From contig CM051455.1 in assembly GCA_028274465.1 (NCBI GenBank), positions 39,679,290-39,743,289 of the forward strand: a stretch of 64,000 bases of DNA, read 5' to 3'. The notes under the pieces were generated by a model that ran no database searches, was not told the DNA's origin, and saw nothing but the letters and a program-made list of their open reading frames with translations. Position 1 is the stretch's first letter. The number at the start of each line of letters is the position of its first letter. The stretch is from Plantago ovata (lineage: Eukaryota; Streptophyta; Magnoliopsida; Lamiales; Plantaginaceae). This document shows, in pieces, positions 1 to 10,305 of the stretch. A program made the position numbers and the translations under genes.

Positions 1-2821
1 CAAGAAGATTTCCACCAGTGATTATTCTCGTACACCTAGATCAAGATCCGACATGAAGGCTAATAGTATACTTAGCAGACCAAGAAAAGAAAATCTCATA
101 AAAGGTGCAAAACCGGAAAAAGGGACTAAATTAACAACTAAGTCGTCATCTGATAATTCCCGGGTTCCAAAGGTTTACCCGAAAGCTTTATCAGATTCCT
201 CAGAAGATTCTGCTGAAAAGCCAACTGAACAGAAAAAGAATGTACCTATCCAGGAGGACCAGGACGATGCTTCTAATGGTGCTCATAGTGTGGATATTGA
301 CGAAGCAGTCAATACTGAGGAAGACAACGAGCATGAAGAAAATGCTGCTATAGACCAGAGAATCGAGGAGATGGAAACCAAGATTAAGAATCTTGAAAAT
401 GAGCTAAGAGAAGTTGCTACTCTTGAAATTGCACTTTACTCTGTGGTACCTGAGCACTGCAGCTCGGCACACAAGGTGCACACACCTGCAAGGCGCCTTT
501 CTAGATTTTATATACACGCTTGCAAATACTGGTCCCCAGACAGTCGAGCTACGGCAGCGAGAAATACTGTTTCTGGACTTGCTTTAGTTGCCAAGTCTTG
601 TGGTAACGATGTCTCCAGGTGCGATAAAGCAGCTTCTATTTGGTTACTTTTTTTTTTTTTCCTTTTGATGTATGAAATGTCTTAAATGTCATTCCCTTTT
701 TGTTAGGTTGACATTCTGGTTGTCAAATACCATTGTTCTGAGGGAAATTATTTCCCAGGCATTTGGAAGTTCCTGTCACTCCAGTTCTCTAGCAGGAGTG
801 AAGACTAATGGAACCAAGTCTTTACCAAATAAATTGAAAAGTAACGGGAGCAGACAATTGAATGATCAGGGCTTCTTACAGTTCGTTGATGATTGGCAAG
901 AAACACGAGCATTTACTGCTGCCTTGGAGAAAATTGAATCCTGGATATTCTCAAGGATCGTCGAATCAATATGGTGGCAGGTATAAAAACATTTGAATAA
1001 TCTATGTATCCTGATTGTGTATCATTTCAGCACTAAAAGTTTGTCATCATTCACATGTCCAATTGTTGATAATGTTTAAATTACATCTCACCACAAATGC
1101 ACATGGAAATTGCTCATATATTACATATCTTCCATGGTGTTAGAGATTGCTCTCCTGTTCTGTTGTTTATAATATTTAAAAAATACTACACAGTACACAT
1201 GCCTCAATGCTGACTCATATACTTCGTTTCAGACACTGGCACCTAATATGCAATCTCCGGTTGGTACTTCCATTACAAGAAAAGTTTCGGGAAAGTTATT
1301 GGGACCAACCCTGGGTGATCAACAACAAGGAAGCTTTTCAATCAACCTTTGGAATAATGCTTTTCATGATTCACTCAAAAGACTTTGTCCTGTTCGAGCA
1401 GTGGGGAATGAATGTGGTTGCTTGCCTGTTTTGGCTAAAAAGGTTGCTAACAATAGAGTACTTTTCTCCTTATATATGTTTTATTACTATCGTGTCTAAT
1501 CAGATTAGTGTCTCATGTTAGGTGATGGAACAATGCATTGGAAGGCTAGATGTTGCCATGTTTAATGCTATTCTACGCGAGTCAGCACATGAAATCCCAA
1601 CGGATCCTGTATCTGATCCAATAGTAGACACCAAGGTTTTGCCTATTCCTGCTGGAGACTTGAGCTTTGGTTCTGGTGCGCAGCTTAAAAATTCTGTAAG
1701 TATGCCTTTCCAAATGTATTTTGTACGGTTGCTTTCTTGTAGCTCAAGAACGTTGTATTAGCAAGTGGAATTGCTGAATGATAGTTTATCCTTAAACTAC
1801 TACTCTCTAGAAAATTAACACACCACCTTCTTTGGGAAAATCCAACTAGATCAGGTCTATGAGAGACCAGTGATTCTTGTTTCTTATTAAGTCACAACGC
1901 TAACTAGAGAGTTTCAGGTTGGTCAATGGGCAAGATGGATGAGTGACTTTCTCGGAATGGACGTCGATACTAAACGGAAGAATGCAAACAAAACTCCTGA
2001 TATTGAGGGGGATTGTGAAGAAACCGAATGTTTCCCTCTTCTAAATGCCTTGAGTGATCTTCTAATGCTTCCGAAGGACATGCTCATGGATCGAACTGTC
2101 AGATTGGAGGTATGCCAATTGATAATTATGTTCCTTATGTAACATGCTGTAATTATCTGTGTGGGATATAACATGAATTTGTTTCGTGTAGGTGTGTCCA
2201 TCAATTAGCCTACCTTTAGTGAAGCGAGTACTATGTAACTTCACTCCCGATGAGTTCTGGCCTGATTCTGTTCCAGGTGCTGTGCTTGAAGCACTTAACG
2301 CTGAGGTATGTTGTATTCTGTTCATAGATGCTTAGTTTCACAGCGAACATGTTATGGTTTATAACTTCTAAGCCATGAAAGTAACATGAGTTGTGGGGAA
2401 ATATAATAACATGGGTTTGATGAAAGTCAATGTATTTCCTTGTAATTGCCTTATTTCTGTTACTCCTGTGCAATAACATTGTATTCATTACTCTGTTCTG
2501 CATTCACAGTGCATCATAGAGCGTAGATTATCTGGTGAACAAGCCAGGACCTTTCCTTACCCTGCGACTCCAGTTGTCTACCATCCACCAACCTCTTCTG
2601 ACGTGGCAGAAAAGGTTGGCGAGGCAAGCACAAATTCTCAGTTGTCCCGAAGTGCATCTTCTGTGCAGAAGAAAGGGTACACCAGTGATGAAGAGTTGGA
2701 TGAAGTTGAGTCATGCCTCACATCCACTATATACAAATCAGCATCGTTGTCTCTTAATGAAACTATTGATGGAGCCAACGCGAGGTATGATCTCCTTCGT
2801 GAGGTGTGGCATGAAAGATAG
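1..2821 (+). CDS. gar2-like plant protein (AT5G06930/AT2G42320-like), 5'-partial
   Basis: The reading frame is already open at base 2, so the start lies outside the window. Exons: 1-618, 707-980, 1233-1442, 1522-1695, 1918-2109, 2192-2305, 2510-2821; every junction is GT-AG and keeps frame, giving about 630 visible residues and a TGA stop at 2819-2821. The first visible part is charged and low-complexity (Ser, Lys and Glu rich), followed by a short coiled coil (EEMETKIKNLENELREV) and a conserved block starting ALYSVVPEHCSSAHKVHTPA. The C-terminal half is a helical region (FWLSNTIVLREIISQAFG; ALEKIESWIFSRIVESIWWQ) that I remember from plant proteins labelled 'nucleolar protein gar2-like', which resemble the C-termini of NT-C2/EEIG1-type proteins. 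Biochemical function is unknown to me. Family assignment rests on memory; exon structure is well supported. Confidence 0.82.
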
Positions 2822-3432
2822 GATGGCTGCTGCATGTAATGTGCCCATTCAATTTTTATTGCTCCTTTTTGTTACTCCAGAGGTTAGGTAAATACTAGGG
2901 ACAGTGAAAAGATCATACAAAAAATTATACCATCAGTTGTTTTTGTACATTTTGACTTGGATTTTACTCCCATCACAAACATGCTGGTGTCTGTCATATT
3001 TTGGGACTTTGGTGAGAATAATCTCATCACATGAAGAATGAGGAAATGTTACATGTTCATTACTAGGAGTATAATTCAATCAATAAGGGCTTTATTTCTA
3101 TTGAATATGCTCTGCGTTTCTGAGGTTTGTGGATATGCCAAATTCAAGTGAAAGTGTTTCAATCGGATCGGTCTTAAAGATATTTAAAGTGTTCAATCTG
3201 AGTGACTTTCAAGAAAATGGAAAACCTAGGTGCACGGACACGCTATTTTTTTCAGGGGACATTGCCGTGTTTTTGGGCAAAATGTCTGGGAAAGGGCTTT
3301 ACTGAGTTGCATTTTGGCCTTCCAGTTTTGGACTTGGTTACAGTTAGAGGACAAGGTTATGTGAAACAGCTTCTGGTTGCTTCAAGCTTTCAATGTTTTT
3401 TGCTACAATGCCACTTCAAATATGTTCTTGAA

Positions 3433-3471
<39 letters not shown>

Positions 3472-3590
3472 TTAAAGGAATGATTTGGGCTAACTGTTCC
3501 TAGACTGTCGAAGGAAACCCGAATCTACAATAAAAAACCATGTGTAGAAAACTAGTTCATACAGCAAAATGAATTACTGTCAGAACACAA
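2822..3590. other. Convergent 3' flanks of the gar2-like and LRR genes
   Basis: This is a 770-bp gap between two convergent stop codons. It presumably carries both 3' UTRs. I see no additional coding exon; the short reading frames here are not conserved-looking. It includes an ATT microsatellite. Confidence 0.6.
3433..3472. repeat. (ATT)n microsatellite
   Basis: About 13 uninterrupted ATT trinucleotides in the spacer between two convergent genes; likely length-polymorphic. Confidence 0.95.
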
Positions 3591-6296
3591 TCATTCGGCC
3601 TCCAAACCTCTAAGACAAGCACTCGAATCCAGAGAATCGAGAACTTTAACAACCTCGCACATTGACGGCCTCCTTTCTGGCGTAACAGAGGTACAGTGCA
3701 GTGCAATCTCAAGCGCTTGTAGCATTTGGGCTTTTGAAGAGCTCGAAATTTTAGGATCAAGAACTTCTAAAGCCCCGTTGGTAATGTTAACCTTTCTCCT
3801 TACCCATTTTACAACATCAACAGAAGGATCACCTGATGCGGTTCGCTCTGCTTGCTGGCCTGTCAAGAGCTCCAACAACACAACTCCAAAGCTGTACACA
3901 TCGTTTTTCTCCGTGGCCTTCTTGGTGTATCCATATTCTGAAACGATGAAAAATGTTCACTCATTCAGTAATTGTTTCATATGCGATTAACAAATTTTGA
4001 AAAGCTTAAACAGTTTCATACCTGGTGCCAAATAGCAAGAAGATGGAGATTCAAACGTTATTCTCGAATGAAAGGTACTTTCTCCAAGAATTCGATCCAA
4101 AGCAAAGTGAGTAAGCTTTGGTTGAAGATCAGAATCCAAAAGAACATTCTTTGATTTCAAGTTTCTGTGGAGTAAATGTGGAGTGTAATCTTTGTGAAGA
4201 TAGGCCAGCCCTCGAGCAATACCAACAACAATCTTCAATCTATCGCTCCAAGGCAAATTAAACCCCGGCTCACTAATAAGATCGCCAAGGCTTCCATTCG
4301 ACAAGTATTCGTATATCAAAAGAATAGAATCATCACAATGGCAATATCCAAGAATTTTCGCGATGTTTTTATGTCTTATCTTCGCCAGGGTCTTAACCTC
4401 GTGTTTCAAAGATTTCGAAGAGTAGCTAGGAAGAATAGATATCTTCTTTATCACAACAAGCTCACCACTTGGTAAGTTCACTACAGATACTCGGCCAAAT
4501 TTTCCACTAACACCTGTTGCAGCCTTTTCATCTAATGCCAATATCAGGTCATGCTCAGTTACTCTAAGAGGATAAAAGAAGACTGAACTCCATGGGCGGC
4601 TTAACTGACATTTTTGCCTGCAGGAACGTATGAGGTAAAATCCAAAAGCAAAAACGAAGAGGAGTAATGCTAGAACGAGAAAAACCAATGCAACCGTCAC
4701 TTTAGCAAAACCAGATGATTTGCTTCTCTTATCTGAGCATGGATTTGGCAGCCCTGGACCACATAAACCGGGATTCCCTTGCAAAAACGAGGCTGGAAGG
4801 CCAGATATAAGGGACAGTGGCACTCGTCCTGATAACTGATTAAATGAAACATTAAATAGCGCAAGTTTCAACTTCTCAAGCCGTTGTGGAATCAAACCTG
4901 TGAGGTTGTTCCGAGAAAGATCAAGGTAAGTTAAAACTGGCAAATCAGCTAAAGAAACCGGAATCTCACCAACAAAACCGTTGTTCGCCAAAGACAACGA
5001 GACCAACCTGCGGCATCTTTTGACCTCCGGAATCCTACCAGACAGATAATTACTAGAGAGATTCACAATACTCATAACAGAGGAGTCACAAAAAGTCGGA
5101 GGCAGCTCCCCATACAACCGATTCGCAGATGCAGAGAATCGATATAAACTCGTCAACTTCCCAAGTCCTTCCGGAATTTTGCTAAAAAAGCTATTATTAT
5201 CAATCTGAACTTGCTCCAAGTTAGCAGCCTCAGATATCGAATCCGGTATCTCACCACTAAATCCGTTGTTTTCCGCTCGAATCAGCTTAATCTTAGGCAA
5301 TGACCATAACAAAGAAGGAAATTTCCCACTGAAACCATTGTTCTGAACTTGAAACCTCTCAAGATTCAAACACTTGCTAATAAACTCATTAGGCATTGAG
5401 CCATTGAACAAATTTGTATGTAAACTCAAGCTCACAAGCCCATTAGCTTCACAAATCTTACTAGGAAAAAACCCAGAAAGCCTATTCTGTGAAACATCAA
5501 AAGAAACCAAGTTTGGCAGAAAAGATTCAGTCTTTGGAAAACTCCCAGTGAAGTTATTGTGAGAAATGTCCAAGACTCTTAAACCCTTCAAACCCTGAAA
5601 GAAATTAATCCCCATTTCTCCATAAAACCCAGAATTATGCAACAACAGCTCTTCAAGATTACTCATTTCACCAACACCAACAGGTATTTCACTAACCAAG
5701 AACACATTATGAGATAAATCAAGAACTACAAGCTGAGTAAAATTCCCAAAAACATTAGGAACATCACCTGACAACAAATTGCTCCCAAAATTCAAGACTT
5801 TAAGCCCCTTGAGAAACCCAATGCTTTCTGGGATTTTACCCTCAACATGGTTCCTGCTCAAATCAAGAACTTGCAAAGATCTAAACTTGGAAATCTGTTC
5901 TGGGATTGTTCCCCAAATGAGATTGCCACTGAGATTCAAAGCCTGTAAAGAAACACATTGGGATAAATGGAGTGGAATAGGAGTGTTGAAGACATTGTCA
6001 GCAAGATTGAGGTCTAAAAGATTTGGAAGAGAGCAAATGGAAGCTGAGATTTCTCCGGAAAGATTCAAGCTTTGGAGGTTTATGGAAGAGACAGAGCCAT
6101 TTGTGCAAGAAATGCCAGTCCAGTTACACAAGTGTAAAACGGTGTCGTTTGACCAGGTTGAGAGAATGTTTGTTGGGTCTGTAATGGAGTTCCTGAACTG
6201 GAGCAAGGTTTTGGGTTCAGAAGATGATGAGGTGGAAAGGAACAGGCTGAGTGTTATAGTGAAGAACAGAGTGGTTTTGTATTTGGTGGTAGCCAT
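3591..6296 (-). CDS. Probably inactive LRR receptor-like protein kinase (At5g06940-like)
   Basis: Two exons on the minus strand, 6296-4022 and 3937-3591, joined by a GT-AG intron in phase, encode 873 residues. Order: signal peptide (about 1-25), LRRNT segment with the CNWTGISC motif, about 18-20 leucine-rich repeats to about residue 520, one membrane helix (about 530-553, starting VTVALVFLVLALLLF), then a protein-kinase fold (about 590-860). The glycine loop (GKFGRV) and ATP-site lysine (VVIKK, about 615) remain, but the catalytic HRD is HRN (LLHRNLKSKNVLL, about 710) and DFG is replaced (PKLTHFAL, about 730). Both catalytic aspartates are therefore missing, while the fold continues normally (DVYSFGVVLLELLTG). 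This is the pattern of the Arabidopsis protein annotated as probably inactive, with nearly equal length. It likely acts at the plasma membrane as a scaffold or co-receptor; the ligand is unknown. Confidence 0.93.
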
Positions 6297-7258
6297 TAGA
6301 GAACAGAGCTGAGCTATTTTTTGCTTAGATACTCATAAATGAAGTGATGAGTGATGACAATTTGGATTTTACTCTCTCTTTTCTTTTTTTAATTCTTTTT
6401 GCTGTTGTTGCTCCTTTCTGGGTAAATTGGTTTGAAGGGATTTTAGAAGAGAATGTTGAAGAAGACTGGACATTTGAGTTGGTGGCCATTTGTTGTTTTC
6501 ACTTTTCACTTTTCAGTTTCACTGTATTGGAAAGGAAAATTTGCACAAGAGTTCCCAACTATGCACATCTACCAAATAAGCCCCATACAATTAACTGTGG
6601 GTGAGTCCTAATTCGAACTTTAACATGTTTCCCTTTCTTCAAATGCTCCTTTAGCAAAGATGAATCATAATGTTATCAAGTCTGGTTTAACGACATATTT
6701 TACGTTTGAATTATTGAAAAATTTTAAAGTTCACAACCCTCTAAATTTTAAAAATGTCATTTTTAACCCTCTAATTTCAATCTTCGCATTGTTACCGTTG
6801 TTAATCTTCGCACCACTGCATTTTTTAGGTAATCTCCATCCACTATTTAGACTAGAATTCGAGAGTGCCGACTAGATCACTACAAAGTTTGACAACAATA
6901 TCTCTGTTAAGTCACCAATGGTATGTTTTAGATGAGTCGTTCAACAAACTCACATTTAAGTACAAAGAGGAAGGGATTCACCCAAAGAGTGATACTTATT
7001 AGTCACCTTCAAAAGCAAACTCAAGAAGAAAGGAGGCAACTTAGTTCTTGAATCTTGATGTATTTAAATGGGGGTTTATAAGGATTTTATAGGCACCGAT
7101 ATTTGTTGTTGAAGTTGGGCAATAACACCTTAAATACTTCTTTAAGATGATAAAATTATTCAATTTATATATAACTTAGTTATACCGTGTACAAATAATG
7201 CGAAATATTTTAACAATTATATGTTATGAAATTCAATCTATTGTTACCTAGGAAGCAC

Positions 7259-7540
7259 CGATACTCCAAAATGGTCAAGTATCCATTTCGATACGCATTC
7301 GATATTCGATTCGTGTCCGATACGTATCCCCCCCTTTTATCCATGTTTTTCTTATTTCTTTTTAATTAAATTAAATCTGGGTCAGGTTTGATGCACATTG
7401 GTCTCAATCAAACTTTGTTCTCTTGTATGTTATTGAGCATTTTGGCATGGTTTGTGATTGATTATAACTAAGAGTAATATTTAGTTATTTATTTTTTTGT
7501 TTTACTCATTATTATTCATTAGAATAACTAAAAATTATAA
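7259..7540 (+). repeat. Dispersed CGTATC-rich repeat, copy 1
   Basis: It starts CGATACTCCAAAATGGTCAA, contains TCCGATACGTATC and ends near CATTAGAATAACTA. A shorter diverged copy in the same orientation lies about 1.7 kb downstream. Origin unknown; probably a transposon fragment. Confidence 0.7.
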
Positions 7541-7830
7541 AAATCAAAATAATTTACATACTAAATATATTAAAAGATTAAACGTATCGGTCACGTATTT
7601 GTATTCTACTTTTTTGGATTTTAACGTATCGACGTATTCGTGTCCATATCGTGTCTGCGTCCGTATCTGTATCTGTGCGTCTTAGATTGTTACATTATGT
7701 AAGTCTGATATGGTAGTACTACTATTGTTCATGAACTTTTTCCTGCAATTTACCCTTGCAGAATCTCGATAGTTTTTAACTTTGCCACGGGGTTACAAGA
7801 AAGAAAGCAAAGAAGTCAATGGTTACTACT

Positions 7831-8025
7831 CATCTGTTTTTTAGATTGTTTAGTATTCCATTTTAGTCCGTTTCTTTAGATTGTTTACGTTTTCTTTTTT
7901 GACAAACTCTTATCTCACAACTTTATTGTGGGTCCTGCCACTAACTCAAACACCACATACATTATAACAACCTCCTTAAAAACCGTTCCAAAAAAAACAA
8001 ACGTAAACAATCTAAAAAACGGATG
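7831..8025. mobile_element. Small inverted-repeat MITE, copy 1
   Basis: The right end ACGTAAACAATCTAAAAAAC is the inverse of a left end at about 7867-7892 (CCGTTTCTTTAGATTGTTTA), and a second partial left end sits at 7831 (CATCTGTTTTTTAGATTGTT). The core is about 157 bp. A related element in the opposite orientation occurs at 26102-26248 with a matching interior (AATAAAGTTGTGA), so this is a family and not chance. Superfamily and TSD are not clear. Confidence 0.75.
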
Positions 8026-8967
8026 CGTATATTTTGGAAATAAAAAAAAATGGTTGAAAATTACATCTGTTGAAAAGTAGGGGTCCCCCACCAAATGTAT
8101 GGTTTTGCACGTACTTTTTTAAAATTTAGCCTAAAAAGCTGTGAGAATCACACAATAGTAAAAGTGATATTGCTTTGGAGTAGGATCTTTTTAGTAATTT
8201 TAGATGATCAACACTTGATTTTTGTGATCATGGGAGAGGCAGAAAGGCAGGTTACTTTTCAATATTGTTTCATACTCCCTTCTGAATCGAATATAAGATG
8301 TTTTGGTTATTTTAGCATTTGCAAAATATAAAATATTTGAAGTTGGTGTCATGTAATTGTGTGTTTTTTACAAATTTTTATGCAGTCAACCCCATTTTTT
8401 CATATTTTCTACAAAATGCAAGGTTTTCATCTATCATTGGTCATTTTATTTTTACAATATACCAACAGTTTTTTTTGCAACCTTTTAAAGAACAAAATTG
8501 ATGAAGATCACATTTTATTAATATGTGTGAAAATGATAAAACATATCATATTCAATTCAGGATGGGGGAATTAATTTAACGACATATTTGTTCTTACTTG
8601 GTTCGTAAAAATGGAGCCACTTGAACTAAAAAAACTACGGAATCCAATGAAGAATTAGACACCGTTATTTCTATTGTGTAGCAAAAGGAATCATATGATA
8701 TGCATGAGTTAGCTAGGAGACAATACTATTATTCACTATAGTAGCTTCATAATTAAATAGCGAAGACTTGTATCCATCTTATAATTCAATTACAGTAACA
8801 GAGCTGGGTGGGTGATTACATGCCCGTGACCGTGAGTCGGTTGAAAAATAATGACAAAAGACTAGTCATCAATCACTCATGGTACGGTTTCGGTGGCTTT
8901 GTTCATGTTTCGGTGTTTCTACTTGACCTAGCTTCTCGGTCCACATTGTTTCTCTTTGATGGCTTAC

Positions 8968-9140
8968 GATCTATACTTCAAAATGGTTAAGTATCCATTC
9001 ACATTCGTCTCCGATACGTATTACTCCTTTTTAGCCATCTTGTTGAGCATTTTGCATAGTTTGTAATGGATAACTTAAGAGTGATATTTTGTTAGTTACT
9101 TTTTTTTATTTGTTTTTAAGTATACATTAGAATAACTAGC
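8968..9140 (+). repeat. Dispersed CGTATC-rich repeat, copy 2
   Basis: It begins CGATCTATACTTCAAAATGG, carries TCCGATACGTATTACTCC and TTGTTGAGCATTTTG and ends with CATTAGAATAACTA, parallel to copy 1 at 7259-7540 with about 100 bp missing. Confidence 0.7.
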
Positions 9141-9414
9141 ATAATGGAAGATGTTTGGGATGATAAGCTTCTAGCAGAATGGAAGATGTTTTAATTTGTA
9201 TACAATGGTAGTGGTTCATAGACTCATTATGAGGTTCCAAAGATGGGTGGTGGAGGATTTAGGTCAAGGGGTGGTGATATGTAGATCCATTTGCTTGTGG
9301 TGGTGGTGGCGGCGGTTTTTGGGCAGTGAATGGTGCTGCGTTGGAGATCCAGATTTGTGGTTTTGAGGTGATTTAAGAAGTTGTCGAAGCATACGGGAGG
9401 AACTGGTTCCATCA

Positions 9415-9655
9415 AGGTTCAGGTTTTTGGAGGGTTTTGAACATTGCTGGAGGTTATGGAGATGTGAAGAAAGATCGTTGAGGTACTGGAGGCGATAGAG
9501 TTTTTGTGTCGGTCTCGTTGTCGTTGAAATCAGTTTCAGGAGGTTCAGAGATTCAGAAAGTTCATGTACATTGGTTCAGGTTCAAAAGTTTCAGGTACAG
9601 AGGTTTAGGATCGTAAGGTACAGGTTCAAAGGTTCAGTAGGTTCAGTTCAGGATG
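9415..9655 (+). repeat. GGTTCAG-rich degenerate tract
   Basis: The words GGTTCAG, GGTTCAGG, GTTTCAGG and GGTACAGG recur at irregular intervals through about 240 bp. No clean period and no coding frame. Confidence 0.6.
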
Positions 9656-10150
9656 TTAGATCTGATATCATTGTTTGGCTGGAAGAAACCGAGAAGGGAA
9701 AGTTGTAGTTTACTAATTTGGGAAAGCTTCTTTGTTGAGTTTGCTGTTTTTATGGTTTGTTGTGTGGTTAGATTTTCCCTTAAAGCCTTTTTTAATGTGC
9801 AACTTTAGTGCCAATGACAAAGTTATAAATAAGAGCGTGTCAACCCAAGAAATGGAATTTTGGACCAAAATATTATTATTGATCTAATGAGATCTATTTC
9901 GTAATTAAGATCACTTGTAGGGTTTTAAAAAAATGGACAACTATTGTTATCATGTCAAGTTCACTTTAAGTTTATTGAATTAAGTTCAATTCAAATTTAT
10001 CAAATTCAAACATTTCAAGTTATCGTGCAAAACAAATAGATTTCAATATAATTTTTCTCATTTCTTAATTAAAATTAATTTGCGATTGAAGAAAATTCAA
10101 CGAAAATGATGGGGAAGTTTTGAGAGTAGACTTATGCTAAACCTCTACGC

Positions 10151-10209
10151 GCGGGAAAATGCAGTTATATGGCGGGAACAAGAATAGAATTAAGCAATTT
10201 GCTATAAAT
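10151..10209 (+). promoter_or_regulatory. Paired E2F-like sites and TATA box of the J-protein gene
   Basis: GCGGGAAA (10151-10158) is a perfect inverse of the E2F consensus TTTCCCGC, and GGCGGGAA (10171-10178) is a second match. TATAAAT at 10203-10209 lies about 100 bp before the ATG, a normal plant TATA distance for a short 5' UTR. The layout suggests cell-cycle (G1/S) control; that is inference from motifs alone. Confidence 0.6.
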
Positions 10210-10305
10210 TTCTATTACTGAATAAATTTCTCAACTCGCTTTATCCGAGATTATTATAGTATAGTTGTAGTATCATTTTCTCAGCAAAAGGTAGGAATTT
10301 TCAAA

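Larger units (their letters stand above)
6297..10150. other. 3.9-kb spacer between divergent genes, mostly old repeats
   Basis: It lies between the start of the LRR gene (minus) and the start of the J-protein gene (plus), so both promoters must be in it. I see no gene. It holds two related CGTATC-rich repeats, a short inverted-repeat element, a Stowaway-like start near 8271 (CTCCCTTCTGAATCGAATAT) and a GGTTCAG-rich tract (9415-9655). At 9655-9670 there is GATCTGATATCA, possibly a decayed minus-strand LTR-element primer site. Confidence 0.6.
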
